Source: Novosphingobium kunmingense (GTDB lineage Bacteria; Pseudomonadota; Alphaproteobacteria; Sphingomonadales; Sphingomonadaceae). From it: a stretch of DNA of 61,372 bases. Below the pieces are notes generated by a model. The model was given only the letters and a program-made list of their open reading frames with translations. It was not told the origin of the DNA and did not search any database. The stretch spans positions 1 through 61,372 of the forward strand of contig NZ_PHUF01000008.1 in the NCBI RefSeq assembly GCF_002813245.1, given 5' to 3'. The position numbers and the translations under genes were made by a program. This document shows positions 1 to 8,597 of this stretch, one piece after another. Within the stretch, counting starts at the first letter, position 1; every line of letters starts with the position of its first letter.

Positions 1-147
1 CGGAAATCGCGGCACGCGATCCGCAAGAGGCGAGGGCTCTACTGGGAGCACTATGCGATTGCGGCAATTTTCGTCGCGTCGTGGGTCGGCTTTGTTTGGG
101 TCGTGTTCGGCCCGCTGATCATCGGCGGCCCGCCGGCGCAACCCTGA
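1..147 (+). CDS. C-terminal part of a small membrane protein (5' end outside window)
   Basis: The first frame is open from base 1 to a TGA at 145-147 and gives 48 residues. A basic stretch (RKSRHAIRKRRGLYW) is followed by one hydrophobic segment (about residues 19-42) and a short PPAQP tail. This looks like the last transmembrane helix of a protein whose start is upstream of the window. The third codon position is mostly G or C, as in neighbouring genes. I do not recognise the family and give no function. Confidence 0.45.
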   Translation, partial: RKSRHAIRKRRGLYWEHYAIAAIFVASWVGFVWVVFGPLIIGGPPAQP

Positions 148-197
148 GCGGCAATTCGGCGCTGGCCGAATCGTTCGCGCTCTGTTCTTGGGCGCGG

Positions 198-422
198 ATG
201 GGAAGCAAGCGGCTCGATCTGATCAGCGACTATGCCCGGCACGGGTTCAACCTGCGGGTCGATTGCCGGGCCTGCCGGCACACGGCCGTGCTCAACGCGC
301 GCGAGCTGACCGACACCTGCTCGAAACGGGGCTGGTCGCGGGTGATGGCGGCGGTCGAAGCGCGGCTGAAGTGCCGCAAATGCGGATCGCGCGACGTGCG
401 CTGCGGGCCAAGCTTCGGCTAA
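198..422 (+). CDS. Small zinc-ribbon-like hypothetical protein
   Basis: This 74-residue protein starts at the ATG at 198. A longer in-frame extension to 81 overlaps the preceding gene and is arginine/proline-rich, so I did not use it. Two cysteine pairs, CRAC near residue 24 and CRKC near residue 60, could bind one zinc ion. The spacing suggests a nucleic-acid or protein-binding zinc ribbon, but I see no enzymatic motif. It converges on two tiny minus-strand genes and overlaps the end of the first by four bases. Function unknown. Confidence 0.55.
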   Translation: MGSKRLDLISDYARHGFNLRVDCRACRHTAVLNARELTDTCSKRGWSRVMAAVEARLKCRKCGSRDVRCGPSFG

Positions 423-508
423 TCGAGCAGCAGCCGGCCGGCCACCACGAAGAACAGCAGCGCCGCCAGCACCGCGAACTCGATCCGGATGGCGCGATCC
501 TCTTTCAC
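419..508 (-). CDS. Very short single-pass membrane protein (29 aa)
   Basis: It starts at a GTG (506-508) that overlaps the TGA of the upstream gene in GTGA fashion, which suggests translational coupling. The product has a charged N-terminus (VKEDRAIRIE), one hydrophobic helix of about 15 residues (FAVLAALLFFVVAG) and a short tail. It is too small for motif-based assignment. The clean charge/hydrophobic layout and the stop/start overlap argue that it is translated. Function unknown. Confidence 0.4.
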   Translation of the reverse strand: MKEDRAIRIEFAVLAALLFFVVAGRLLLD

Positions 509-651
509 CGGCGGCGCACCGCGGGCCCGGTGAAGGGCAAGCGCTCGCCCTGTGCGCGCAGTTCGAAGGCGAGGGCAACCAGGCGGTCGCGCGTGAAGGC
601 GTCGGCGGCGATCAGCGCGCGGCGGGCGATGCGTTCGGACAGCGGTTCCAT
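505..651 (-). CDS. Small helical hypothetical protein (48 aa)
   Basis: The product begins MEPLSERIARRALIAADAF and is a short amphipathic, arginine-rich helical protein without cysteines or membrane segments. Its stop overlaps the GTG start of the 29-residue membrane protein downstream, so the two probably form a mini-operon. In this stretch the other frames read as arginine/proline-rich shadows, which supports this frame. Function unknown. Confidence 0.4.
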   Translation of the reverse strand: MEPLSERIARRALIAADAFTRDRLVALAFELRAQGERLPFTGPAVRRR

Positions 652-732
652 GCGGCGCGGCGATAGCGTGCCGGGCGGGCTGTAGGAAAGCGGAGAAGCC
701 GGGTCGCGGCGAAACGCGACCCGGCCACCCGA

Positions 733-996
733 TCAGCAATCGGGCAGGTAAAGCAGATTGTTCGGCTTGAACCCGTCCGGTGAGGTGGTCAGGTACTTGT
801 GACCAAACACGGTCTTGCGCACCAGGACGGTTACGCGCTGGCCGAGTACAAGCACGAAGAAGCTGTGTACCCCGCTTTCGATCCAGTTGATCACCGTGTT
901 GAGCGGATAAACGTACCCGTCGAAACCGATCGCATCGATGCGGCGATCGGCATCAGGGCCGTCCTTGCGGCTATGGGTTACCAGGTATGCACTCAT
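733..996 (-). CDS. DUF3892 family protein
   Basis: The 87-residue product begins MSAYLVTHSRKDGPDADRRI and matches the DUF3892 pattern I remember: an N-terminal T-H-x-R-K-x-G-P stretch, then RRIDAIGF, then a WIESG segment and a beta-rich C-terminal half ending in a Leu-Pro-Asp-Cys tail. Members are small cytoplasmic proteins of unknown role, often in stress or mobile contexts. It stands alone here, with a 450-base non-coding stretch upstream. The family call rests on motif recall, not on a search. Confidence 0.7.
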   Translation of the reverse strand: MSAYLVTHSRKDGPDADRRIDAIGFDGYVYPLNTVINWIESGVHSFFVLVLGQRVTVLVRKTVFGHKYLTTSPDGFKPNNLLYLPDC

Positions 997-1446
997 CGTA
1001 TTTTACTCCGTTCGCCCGGAGCAATCAGCTTGACGAGACCGACCGCCAGAGTAGTCTGGAGGCTCCTACCGGGACGTCAGAGCGGATTGCTCAGATGCTT
1101 CCAACTTCGCCGGCGTCACCCTCTTGGTGGCGCCGGTGTTGTATTAACCGGCCCGCGGATCGAGAGGCGAGGAAAACCTTTCCCCAATCTATCCCCAGGC
1201 CGTGCTCCGCCGCTTGCAACATGCGAAACGGATGCGGACCACCATCCATAGTGCCGCTGCAAGACTCGTGCGCAAGAGGGTGAATCAAGCGATAACGCTA
1301 GACTTGTGGGCTTCGGCGAGGTTCGGCCGTTCGATGGGTGCAGCGACGCGCGGGAATTGCGTCACTTGGCGGCGCTGCAAGAGTCAAAGTGAATCTGTGA
1401 AAAAATTATGTCCGGGGACTGTGATAGCAGCGTGTCGCTTAATTCC
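997..1446. other. Intergenic stretch with no gene seen
   Basis: These 450 bases lie between the divergent DUF3892 gene and the 3' end of the nuclease gene. Open frames here lack good codon use or ribosome-binding sites and overlap each other. The promoter of the DUF3892 gene must lie in its left part. I see no tRNA, terminator or obvious repeat. Confidence 0.5.
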
Positions 1447-1791
1447 TTATCGCCACGGCCGCGCTAGTCCCTTGCCAACTAGCCAATCGCCGGCGTCCAT
1501 TCCGCCGACGTAGACTCGCGCCAGCGTGCGGCCATAGGCATCGACGCCCTGCCGCTCGATCATGACGCGCCGCCCGGCGACCAGGCTGCGCAGCGCATCG
1601 CGCGAGGCCGCGCCCGCTTCGAAATCGCACCAGGCCCACGGCGGCACCCGCCCCTTGCACTTGGACGATCCCGGCAACTCGGGCGCATCGATGTTGGCGA
1701 TTCGCACCCGTTCGGCCCCGCAGCGGATCGTGTCGCCGTCATGGACGGAAGGCGAAGCGCAGAGCGCGGCGGCGGCGAGGATCAGGGACAT
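1447..1791 (-). CDS. Thermonuclease (SNase-like) family protein, exported
   Basis: The 114-residue product has a short hydrophobic N-terminus (MSLILAAAALCAS) that can act as a signal peptide, followed by the staphylococcal-nuclease fold: VHDGDTIRCGAERVRIANI, the IDAPEL strand, and later VDAYGRTLARVYVGG. The first conserved Asp (HDGDT), the R-x-x-x-I-D-A-P-E segment and the YGRTLA segment are the family's catalytic and calcium-site regions. I chose the ATG at 1789-1791 with AGGA seven bases upstream; a TTG two codons earlier is possible. It is shorter than typical members (about 130-150 residues). Likely a periplasmic or secreted nuclease. Confidence 0.8.
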   Translation of the reverse strand: MSLILAAAALCASPSVHDGDTIRCGAERVRIANIDAPELPGSSKCKGRVPPWAWCDFEAGAASRDALRSLVAGRRVMIERQGVDAYGRTLARVYVGGMDAGDWLVGKGLARPWR

Positions 1792-1948
1792 GGTCAAATC
1801 CTGACAACCGGACGCGCCGCCGTCAACGCGGTGTGACCGGGATTGTGACCGCGCTGTGCCGCAATGTGCCCCACGTTTCCGCTCCGTTCCGTTTCGCCAT
1901 TGACGCCGCCAGCCCCGAAACCTACGGAAACCCGAGAAATCCGGGTGC

Positions 1949-2025
1949 GCGCCCGTAGCTCAGCTGGATAGAGCGCGAGACTTCTAATCTTGAGGCCGCA
2001 GGTTCGACCCCTGCCGGGCGCGCCA
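1949..2025 (+). tRNA. tRNA-Arg (anticodon TCT)
   Basis: The 77-base cloverleaf has acceptor arms GCGCCCG (1949-1955) and CGGGCGC (2015-2021), a D-arm with AGCTCAGCTGGATAGAGC, an anticodon loop CTTCTAA with TCT, a T-arm GCAGG-TTCGACC-CCTGC, discriminator G and an encoded CCA. It reads AGA codons, which are rare in GC-rich genomes. Confidence 0.97.
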
Positions 2026-2159
2026 AATCGGCACCTTTGCACGGCCATGGCCATGCCGCTGTCTTGTGCGGCGCGGCGGTGCTGCTAGTCCCCTCTGCAG
2101 TTGACGCGCAAACCCGCAAGGGGCGCACCGTTGCGTGCAGAGGACAGGCCAGCCTTTCG

Positions 2160-3518
2160 ATGACCTTCGACCGTGACAGGAGATCCGCCCGCTTGCTCGA
2201 TCCGCGGCGCACAAAGCCAAATCCCGTGCCGGTTGCAGCCCGGTCGACGTCCCTGATGGCCGTCTACGCGCTGATGATCGCGGCCTGGATGATCGACTTT
2301 CGCGTTTCCGCAGACAGCGCTGTTTCCGGGCTGCAGGTCATCTTCCTGATCATATTCCTTGTCATGGCCTTTGCCTTCGTCGTGCTAGACAGGGATCCCA
2401 GGTTTCATGCCCCGGGCATGCTGTGGACCGTGGCCGCTGCGACTTTGTTCATGATCGCGGGGTTCCTGTCGGGGATGCTTCGCAACCAAAGTTACGATGC
2501 GATGATCCGCAATGTCATTCCGACCTTCGTCTACGTGACCACGTTTTATGCAACGGTGCGTGTTGTGATGTCTCAGGACCTGCGGCGCCTGCGCAAGCTG
2601 CTGGCCATCATGTGCCTGGGATACGTAGTTTCCGGAGTGCTGGTCTATTGGGCGATCGAAGGGCGGCTGGACCTTTCGAACGTTCGCTTCCAGATCCTGA
2701 GCGGCGCGACGATCGCCGCCTTGAGTTATGTGGAGTGTCTGGTGCTGTTCGGGCTGACGATGACGGAGTGGGGCGCGTTGGTCAGCGGTCTTGCGGCGGT
2801 CTTCCTGTCCGTTACGCGCACCTTCCTTGTCACCGCGCTGTTTCAGTTCGTCAGCCTGGTCCCCGGCGCGTTCAGGCTGTTCAGCCGCCGCGTGATCGTG
2901 CTGTCGGGTGCCGCGCTGATCCTTGTGGCTGCCGCCGCGACCGTTGGCGCTTTCGGTGTCGCGCGATGGACGGATCGCCTTGCGACGCCGGGTTCGGAAC
3001 GATCGACCGATGCAACACTGTTCACCAGGCAGAGCGAAACCAGGTACATGCTGGACGCCTTCACTGCGAACGCCCAGTCGGTGCTGATCGGCAATGGCCT
3101 GGCGGCCGAGACGACGTATTATCTGCCGAACGAGATCGGCGGTGGGGCGGCCCATTCGGTCGGGTTCGGGCACAACCAGCACGTCAGCATCCTGTTCATC
3201 GCCGGCCTTCTCGGCGGCGGAATGCTGCTGTTCGTGCACCTTGTTCAGATGGTGCAGTCGTTCCGGTTCATGGCCGCGCTCAGCCGGCTCGCCGATCGGC
3301 ATTCCGACCTGCTTTTCCTTTGTGCCTGGGGCGCCCTGATGATCATCGGCGCGATGGCGACCAACTCGTTCTCGTCGATCCTCGGGAACCGGTCCGCATC
3401 GGTCTGGTACGGGCTGGGAACCGGCCTCTTCATCGGAGGGCGGGCGCGCTATTTCCGGGAGTGTGCGATCGGCGCAGAGGGGCTGGCGTGGCAGAGGCTG
3501 GCGATGCCGGTACGCTAG
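2160..3518 (+). CDS. O-antigen ligase/polymerase-like polytopic membrane protein
   Basis: The protein has ten or more predicted hydrophobic segments and a large loop between about residues 265 and 340. That loop holds conserved-looking elements (FTRQSETRYMLDAF, LIGNGL, HNQHVSILFIAGLLGG), the layout of Wzy/WaaL-type O-antigen ligases and polymerases that act on lipid-linked glycans at the outer face of the inner membrane. The ATG at 2160 is used. An upstream in-frame extension to 2037 is not membrane-like and partly overlaps tRNA flanking DNA, and a TTG at 2193 has a better-spaced AGGAG. It is monocistronic, with no glycosyltransferases beside it, so the substrate cannot be inferred. Confidence 0.65.
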   Translation: MTFDRDRRSARLLDPRRTKPNPVPVAARSTSLMAVYALMIAAWMIDFRVSADSAVSGLQVIFLIIFLVMAFAFVVLDRDPRFHAPGMLWTVAAATLFMIAGFLSGMLRNQSYDAMIRNVIPTFVYVTTFYATVRVVMSQDLRRLRKLLAIMCLGYVVSGVLVYWAIEGRLDLSNVRFQILSGATIAALSYVECLVLFGLTMTEWGALVSGLAAVFLSVTRTFLVTALFQFVSLVPGAFRLFSRRVIVLSGAALILVAAAATVGAFGVARWTDRLATPGSERSTDATLFTRQSETRYMLDAFTANAQSVLIGNGLAAETTYYLPNEIGGGAAHSVGFGHNQHVSILFIAGLLGGGMLLFVHLVQMVQSFRFMAALSRLADRHSDLLFLCAWGALMIIGAMATNSFSSILGNRSASVWYGLGTGLFIGGRARYFRECAIGAEGLAWQRLAMPVR

Positions 3519-3564
3519 GCCGGATCGGTCTGATCAGGGAAAATACACAAATTTCGCAAGGTGT

Positions 3565-3688
3565 GATGGCCGTCACGGTCGAATCGGTCGCGAGCCGCCT
3601 AGGAGGGCTGTGCGACCCGACCGGTGGGCCCTTCCTACCGGCCAACTACAAGCCCTCGTGCACCTCGGTGTACGAGGGCCTTTTTTTT
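3565..3688 (+). ncRNA. Candidate structured small RNA ending in an intrinsic terminator
   Basis: Between two genes lies a run of three stem-loops. First, GGTCGC at 3586-3591 pairs with GCGACC at 3612-3617, with an inner AGCC/GGCT pair and AGGAGGG in the apical part. Second, CCGGT at 3621-3625 pairs with ACCGG at 3637-3641. Third, GCCCTCGT at 3652-3659 pairs with ACGAGGGC at 3672-3679, followed by eight T. A tail of successive hairpins ending in a terminator is typical of small RNAs, but it could also be a long 3' untranslated region. The 5' end is a guess. Confidence 0.4.
3652..3688 (+). terminator. Intrinsic terminator
   Basis: An eight-pair GC-rich hairpin (GCCCTCGT / ACGAGGGC) is followed directly by TTTTTTTT at 3681-3688. 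It terminates plus-strand transcription from the ligase-like gene or from the candidate small RNA. It lies right against the stop of the convergent NUDIX gene. Confidence 0.85.
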
Positions 3689-4488
3689 CAACCGCGGCTG
3701 GCGCTGTCGAGCGGCTCGCCGGTGACCGGGTATCCGGCATCGTCCGGGATGACGAGCCAGGGGGCGCCGTCGCGCTCTTCCATGAAGGGCGTGATCATGC
3801 GGCTGGGGAAACGCGAAACGTGCTGGGCCGCATCGGCAAAGGTGCCGAACTGGGCCAGGCGTTCAAGATTACGGCGCGTGGGAAAGATGACCTTGATCTT
3901 CTCGCTGTCGGCAAGGGCAAGCGCCTCTGCCGCGCTGGCCCAGAATAGGTGGGTGTTTTCGCTCTGGTCGACCAGCAGGTCGACCGCGCCGGTGCCAAGA
4001 TCGGCAAGGTAGAAGCGCGTGTCGTAGACGCGCAAATGCCTGTGTTTCGGGCGCCAGCGGGCAAACGGCAGCAGGCTGTCGAATCGCAGGGACCAGCCCA
4101 TTTCGGTCAATACCGGCGCCAGCTCCTTGCGCTCGAGCAGCATCGCGCGGGCCTCCAACGCGTGTTCGAGCGACGGACGCTGGTCGATTCCCACGACAAG
4201 GCCGGTTTCCTCGAGCGTTTCGCGCACCGCGGCGATGCGGGCAGCCCATTCGTCGCGCTGATCCTCTCCCGCTGCGCCCAGCGCGGAGGCGAAATCTCGG
4301 TCGGCCTCATCGACGCGCCCGCCGGGAAATACCGCGGCGCCGCCGGCAAAGGTCATCGACGAGGACCGTTCAACCATCAGGATTTCAGGAGGCCCGCCGC
4401 TGCGGGCGTTGCGAAAGATGACGAGAGTGGCCGCCGCGATCGCGGGGGGCGGTTCGTCGTGTTCTTGGTATTCGTCGGTCCGGTCCAT
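3688..4488 (-). CDS. NUDIX hydrolase
   Basis: The 266-residue protein has a Nudix box split by an insertion: GGRVDEADRDF at about residue 75, then AAVRETLEETGLVV, with the R-E-x-x-x-E-E-x-G core that binds the metal. The inserted variant is found in the NUDT19/CoA-diphosphatase-like branch of the superfamily. Substrates would be nucleoside-diphosphate-linked compounds; CoA is plausible but not shown. The ATG at 4486-4488 gives MDRTDEYQEHDEPPPA. The longer upstream reading is basic and unlike family N-termini. The gene is monocistronic and converges on the terminator at 3652-3688. Confidence 0.8.
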   Translation of the reverse strand: MDRTDEYQEHDEPPPAIAAATLVIFRNARSGGPPEILMVERSSSMTFAGGAAVFPGGRVDEADRDFASALGAAGEDQRDEWAARIAAVRETLEETGLVVGIDQRPSLEHALEARAMLLERKELAPVLTEMGWSLRFDSLLPFARWRPKHRHLRVYDTRFYLADLGTGAVDLLVDQSENTHLFWASAAEALALADSEKIKVIFPTRRNLERLAQFGTFADAAQHVSRFPSRMITPFMEERDGAPWLVIPDDAGYPVTGEPLDSASRG

Positions 4489-4906
4489 GGCCACACGGTG
4501 CCGACGCGAGCGCGCTTTGCCAAGAGGCTTCGTGCAAGGGCGAAAGCTGTCGGCCCGCTTTACAATGAGGCGGTGCTGCCAAAAAGTTCTGAATAGAGGA
4601 ATGGCGGTTTTCCGGCGATCACGCCAATTTGGCACGCCTCATGCAATGATGGCCGTACCCCCAAGCAGTCTCTGGTGAGAGGCGGGGCCGCACCCCCTGG
4701 TCTCCCGCGGTCCCGCCTCCCCGCCTCTTCCGACACCATAGTTAATGCGGTTGGCCGGCCCAAGCCCCTGAGCTTGTGCCGCAAAATACGCGAAAGTGCG
4801 GATCGTAAGGGTCAATATTCGTTAAACCGAGCGCTAACAATTCCTTGTAGCGCGGCGTGCATAATGCGGCGGAATCGAAACCGCAGCCAAGAGGCCAACC
4901 CCGCAC
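4489..4906. other. Divergent intergenic region between NUDIX and GGDEF-EAL genes
   Basis: This 418-base stretch should hold both promoters. The only symmetric element I see is GCGCTA (4831-4836) / TAGCGC (4848-4853), an inverted repeat with an 11-base spacer about 55 bases before the GGDEF-EAL start. It could be an operator. No small open frame looks coding. Confidence 0.45.
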
Positions 4907-7150
4907 GTGACTTGGGCCAAGCTCCTGCCAGCCTCTGTCGATAGCCGCAAAGCGCGGCTGTTCGGGCCCATCGTCGTGATGACGCTGGCCGCGCTGCTGC
5001 TGCTGGCCTGTCTCGCGGTATTCCTGGTCAAGCGCTTCGATACGGTTGCGGCCGACCGCGAGCAGAGCATGGTCCACAACGGGTTCGACCGGCAGCTGCG
5101 CGAAATCGACGAGATGATCAATCCGCAGGTTGCCTGGGACGAGGCGGTCGCCGCGCTGGACCACAAGCGCGACCTGCGCTGGGCGGACATGAACCTCGGC
5201 AGCTACCTCTACACCTTCAACGGTTTCACGCGCGCCTTCGTTGTCGATGCCGCCGACAAGCCGTTTTACGCCTCGGTCCATGGCAACCGCGCCACGATCG
5301 ACAGCTTCGCGCCGTTCGCGCAAGTGTCGGCGCAGATCCTGCCGTTGATCCGGGCCGCAGAAGGCAAGCGTGATCCGGTCCGTCGGCGCGCGAATGCGGA
5401 CGCGGCGCAGGTCACACCGGTCCAGGTCAACACGCTGGCCTGGGCGGAGGGCACGCTGTACATCGTCGTCGCCACACTGGTGCAGCCCGATGTGGGCAAG
5501 ATCCAGCCAAAGGGCCGGCGCGGGCCGGTTTCCATCATGGCCATGCCAATGGACGACCGGATGCTGCGCGCCTTTGCCGGCCGTTACCTGGTCGACGACC
5601 TGCGTCTCATGCCGGCCAACGCGGCGGCCGATCATTCCGCGGCCGTCGGCTTGCGCAGCGCCGATGGAAAGCTGGTCGGGCGGCTTTCGTGGACACCCCG
5701 CCGGCCGGGCGCGGAATTGCTGCGCCAGCTGTGGGTGCCGGCGTTTGCCGCCATGGCCGCGCTGGCGATGATTGCGCTGATCGTGATCCGCAGCGGCGCG
5801 GCGATCTTCGGCGAGCTCATCGCAAGCGAAGCGCGTTCGCGCCATCTGGCGTTCCACGATACCCTGACGAGACTGCCCAACCGCGCGGCGCTGTTCGCCC
5901 GGCTCAATCCGGTCTTGGCCGGCATTACCCCGGGTCTTGGCCGGGTGGCGATCCTTGCGGTCGACCTTGACCGGTTCAAGGACGTCAACGACACGCTGGG
6001 CCACCATGCCGGGGATGCCTTGATCCAGGCCGTGGCCAACCGCCTGCGCGAGGTTTGCGCGCAGGAGGCGCTGATCGCGCGGCTGGGCGGTGACGAGTTC
6101 GTCGTGATGATCGAGGACGCCAACGCCGTGGCCGTGGCAGCACTTGCCGAACGGATCGTCGCGATCGTCCGGGCACCGCTCGACACCGAATATGGCCGGC
6201 TCGAGGTCGGCTGCTCGGTAGGCGTTGCGATGATCGAAAGCCCGCGGGTCGAACCCTCCGAGGCGTTGCGCTGGGCGGACCTCGCGATGTACCAGTCGAA
6301 GGAGCACGGGCGCAACCGCGTCACCTTCTTCGAGCCCGAAATGGACACTGCGCTGCGCAACCGCCGCCTGCTCGAGACGGACCTGCGCGAAGCCCTGCGC
6401 CATGGCGATCTCGAAATGGTCTACCAGCCACAGGTCAATCGCCATGGTGGTGTGGTCGCCGTTGAGGCGCTGGTTCGCTGGATGCACCCGCAGCGCGGGG
6501 CTGTGCCGCCGTCGATCTTCGTGCCGCTGGCCGAAGAATGCGGCCTGATCCTGGCCCTGGGCGAACACGTGCTGCGCAAGGTTTTCGCCGAAACCGGGCA
6601 TTGGACCAACGTGCGCGTTGCGATCAACGTATCGGCGATCCAGCTGCGCTCACCGGGCTTTGCGGCTCTGGTTACCCGCCTGGTCGCCCAGGCCGGGGTC
6701 GCGCCAGGACGGTACGAGATCGAACTGACCGAAACCGCGCTTCTGGGCGACGATCCGGTCACTGCTGGCAATGTCGAGGCCTTGAAGCGGCTGGGCTTCT
6801 CCATCGCGCTGGACGATTTCGGCACCGGCTATTCCAGCCTCAGCGTGTTGCAGCGCTATGCAGTCGACAAGATCAAGATCGACCGTTCGTTCGTGGCGGC
6901 GCTGGGCGGGGCGGACGAATCCGAAGCCCTGGTCGACGCCATGGTCAAGCTCGCGCGGGCGCTGGACCTCGACGTGATTGCCGAGGGCGTCGAAACCGAG
7001 CGGCAGAAGGAGCGGCTGGAAAAGTGTGGCTGCCGCGAGTTCCAGGGCCACCTCATCGGCATGCCGATGCAAGGTGAACTCTTGGCGGGGCTGATCGGCG
7101 AGGCGCCGCTCGCAGCCCCCGCCGGCGACGGGATCAGGCGGCTGGCCTGA
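4907..7150 (+). CDS. Membrane-anchored CHASE4-GGDEF-EAL cyclic-di-GMP enzyme
   Basis: The 747-residue protein starts at GTG 4907. It has a transmembrane segment at about residues 20-42, a periplasmic CHASE4-like sensor domain ([14 protein letters not shown], then W/N-rich loops) and a second membrane segment near residue 290. A GGDEF domain follows with an intact GGDEF signature near residues 394-398, and then an EAL domain with intact EALVRW near residue 520 and the downstream [10 protein letters not shown] motif. Both catalytic signatures are complete, so it could both make and hydrolyse c-di-GMP. It sits alone; the CHASE4 domain suggests control by a periplasmic small molecule. The last 17 bases overlap the convergent glutaredoxin gene. 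Confidence 0.92.
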   Translation: MTWAKLLPASVDSRKARLFGPIVVMTLAALLLLACLAVFLVKRFDTVAADREQSMVHNGFDRQLREIDEMINPQVAWDEAVAALDHKRDLRWADMNLGSYLYTFNGFTRAFVVDAADKPFYASVHGNRATIDSFAPFAQVSAQILPLIRAAEGKRDPVRRRANADAAQVTPVQVNTLAWAEGTLYIVVATLVQPDVGKIQPKGRRGPVSIMAMPMDDRMLRAFAGRYLVDDLRLMPANAAADHSAAVGLRSADGKLVGRLSWTPRRPGAELLRQLWVPAFAAMAALAMIALIVIRSGAAIFGELIASEARSRHLAFHDTLTRLPNRAALFARLNPVLAGITPGLGRVAILAVDLDRFKDVNDTLGHHAGDALIQAVANRLREVCAQEALIARLGGDEFVVMIEDANAVAVAALAERIVAIVRAPLDTEYGRLEVGCSVGVAMIESPRVEPSEALRWADLAMYQSKEHGRNRVTFFEPEMDTALRNRRLLETDLREALRHGDLEMVYQPQVNRHGGVVAVEALVRWMHPQRGAVPPSIFVPLAEECGLILALGEHVLRKVFAETGHWTNVRVAINVSAIQLRSPGFAALVTRLVAQAGVAPGRYEIELTETALLGDDPVTAGNVEALKRLGFSIALDDFGTGYSSLSVLQRYAVDKIKIDRSFVAALGGADESEALVDAMVKLARALDLDVIAEGVETERQKERLEKCGCREFQGHLIGMPMQGELLAGLIGEAPLAAPAGDGIRRLA

Positions 7151-7463
7151 CTCCGCTGTCGGCCATAAGCTGTTTCAGTTCGCCCGCTTCGTACATTTCC
7201 ATCATGATGTCGCTACCGCCGACGAACTCGCCCTTGACGTAAAGCTGGGGGATGGTCGGCCATTCCGAAAAGCTCTTGATGCCCTGCCGGATCTCCATGT
7301 CCTGCAGCACATCGACGCTGTCGTAGGCGACGCCAAGGTGCTCGAGGATGGCGACGGCGCGGCTGGAAAAGCCGCATTGCGGGAACAGCGGCGTGCCCTT
7401 CATGAACAGGACGACGTCGTGCGAGTTGACGATTTCCGCGATGCGGGCGTTGGTATCGGACAT
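7134..7463 (-). CDS. grxD: Grx4-family monothiol glutaredoxin
   Basis: The 109-residue protein has the CGFS active-site signature ([14 protein letters not shown], Cys near residue 30) and the conserved KGTPLFP upstream and [19 protein letters not shown] downstream segments that bind glutathione. Such proteins carry a [2Fe-2S] cluster bridged with glutathione or with BolA and deliver it to target proteins. The bolA-family gene lies directly upstream on the same strand, which fits the known Grx4-BolA complex. Its 3' end overlaps the end of the convergent GGDEF-EAL gene. Confidence 0.95.
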   Translation of the reverse strand: MSDTNARIAEIVNSHDVVLFMKGTPLFPQCGFSSRAVAILEHLGVAYDSVDVLQDMEIRQGIKSFSEWPTIPQLYVKGEFVGGSDIMMEMYEAGELKQLMADSGVRPAA

Positions 7464-7486
7464 GGGTTGTGTGGCTCCTCGTTCCC

Positions 7487-7714
7487 TCAGGTGGGAACGG
7501 CGGTTGTCAGTTGCAAGGCGTGCAGTTCGCCCCCCATCCGGCCGCCCAGCGCGGCGTAGACCAGCTTGTGCTGGGCCACGCGGGACTTGCCTGCAAAGGC
7601 GGCCGAGGTGACGTGGGCGGCCCAGTGATCATTGTCGCCGGCAAGGTCGGTCATGGTCACCACCGCGTCGGGCAGCGCGGCCTTTATCATCGCCTCGATC
7701 TCGGCAGCTGGCAT
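7487..7714 (-). CDS. bolA: BolA/IbaG family iron-sulfur partner protein
   Basis: The 75-residue product begins [20 protein letters not shown]. It has the BolA fold pattern, with a conserved Asp-rich loop ([22 protein letters not shown]) and the R-V-A-Q-H-K-L-V-Y helix, whose His is the usual Fe-S ligand. The ATG at 7712-7714 fits the family length; the longer frame runs into the upstream gene. It forms an operon with the CGFS glutaredoxin 23 bases downstream, which implies joint Fe-S cluster handling. It may be closer to IbaG than to BolA proper. Confidence 0.88.
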   Translation of the reverse strand: MPAAEIEAMIKAALPDAVVTMTDLAGDNDHWAAHVTSAAFAGKSRVAQHKLVYAALGGRMGGELHALQLTTAVPT

Positions 7715-7724
7715 GGCCACGGGC

Positions 7725-8048
7725 TCAGCCCTCGCCCATGATGGCCCGGCGCGCTTCGACCGCTTTGCTTTCGAGGGCGAGGCGGACATCGCTTTCGCTG
7801 ACGTCGTGCCCGGCGGACACAAGATCGCCCAGGACCTTGCGGATCACGTCCTCGTCGCTGCCGTCCTCGAAGTCGGTCTGGACGACCGACTTGGCATAGG
7901 CCTCGGCCTCGGCGCTCGACAGGCCCATCGTCTGTGCGGCCCATTCGCCCAGCAGGCGGTTCCGGCGCGCGTGGATCCGGAAGTGCATTTCCTCGTCGCG
8001 GGCAAACTTGGCCTCTTCGGCGCGTTCGCGGTCGTTGAAGTCGGTCAT
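7725..8048 (-). CDS. ATPase inhibitor subunit zeta (DUF1476)
   Basis: The 107-residue protein begins MTDFNDRERAEEAKFARDEE, the characteristic start of the alphaproteobacterial zeta subunit. Zeta blocks ATP hydrolysis by the F1 rotor through its N-terminal helix. The following RRNRLLGEWAA and the four-helix body are also typical. It lies 10 bases upstream of bolA on the same strand, so it is probably cotranscribed with bolA and grxD. F1Fo genes are not in the window. Confidence 0.9.
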   Translation of the reverse strand: MTDFNDRERAEEAKFARDEEMHFRIHARRNRLLGEWAAQTMGLSSAEAEAYAKSVVQTDFEDGSDEDVIRKVLGDLVSAGHDVSESDVRLALESKAVEARRAIMGEG

Positions 8049-8078
8049 GTCAGCTCCTGCTAGCGGGTTCGCGCCGGG

Positions 8079-8561
8079 TCAGCCGGGCTTGGCGGCCGGC
8101 GGCGGCACCTGGTAAGAATCGTGGCAGCCCTTGCACGCCGCGCCGGTGCTGGCAAGAGCCGCGGCGAAGGCGACCTTGTCGTCGGCCTTGGCGGCCGCCG
8201 CCAGCGCCCGGGTCGCATCGGCGAAGGCGGCGGTGCGGGCAGCAAATCCGGGCTTGTCGGTCCACACCTCGGGCTTGGCGCGGCTGGTGACGGTGCGGGT
8301 CGACGGGTGGAACAGCGCCGGCATCGAAGCGCCCCACTTGGCCAGTGCCCCGGCGGCAAAGGCCAGGTCCTTCATTGGCGTTCCCGCAGCGTTGGCGGTG
8401 CGAATGGTGGTAAAGGTGGCTGCGCTCATGGCCATGCCTGCCTGCCGGGCGGCCACGATCTCAGCCGGCGTCGGGGATGCCGGAGCGGCGACCGGCTTGG
8501 CCAGCGCGGCCCACCCGGTCAGGGCCAAGCCCGTTGCGATCAGGAATGTTGCGGTTCTCAT
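8079..8561 (-). CDS. Exported cytochrome c' (class II c-type cytochrome)
   Basis: The 160-residue protein has a Sec signal peptide (MRTATFLIATGLALTGWAALA), a mostly helical body, and a C-terminal CKGCH haem motif followed by DSYQVP. C-terminal haem attachment on a four-helix bundle is the class II (cytochrome c') pattern. Such periplasmic proteins carry electrons or bind nitric oxide or CO. It lies between zeta and the quinone-oxidoreductase gene on the same strand. Its partner cannot be inferred. Confidence 0.85.
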   Translation of the reverse strand: MRTATFLIATGLALTGWAALAKPVAAPASPTPAEIVAARQAGMAMSAATFTTIRTANAAGTPMKDLAFAAGALAKWGASMPALFHPSTRTVTSRAKPEVWTDKPGFAARTAAFADATRALAAAAKADDKVAFAAALASTGAACKGCHDSYQVPPPAAKPG

Positions 8562-8597
8562 CGTCGCCTCCTTCGTCGCGCCGGGCCAGGCTTTGAC

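Noticed and set aside
2037..2159. Upstream extension of the O-antigen-ligase-like protein to 2037
   Set aside because: The extra 41 residues are not membrane-like and start only 11 bases after the tRNA; the ATG at 2160 or TTG at 2193 fits better.
1922..2212. Minus-strand open frame across tRNA-Arg with an RPAGVEPAASRLEVSRSIQL-like reading
   Set aside because: This is the well-known artefact from translating the antisense strand of an arginine tRNA; it has no independent coding support.
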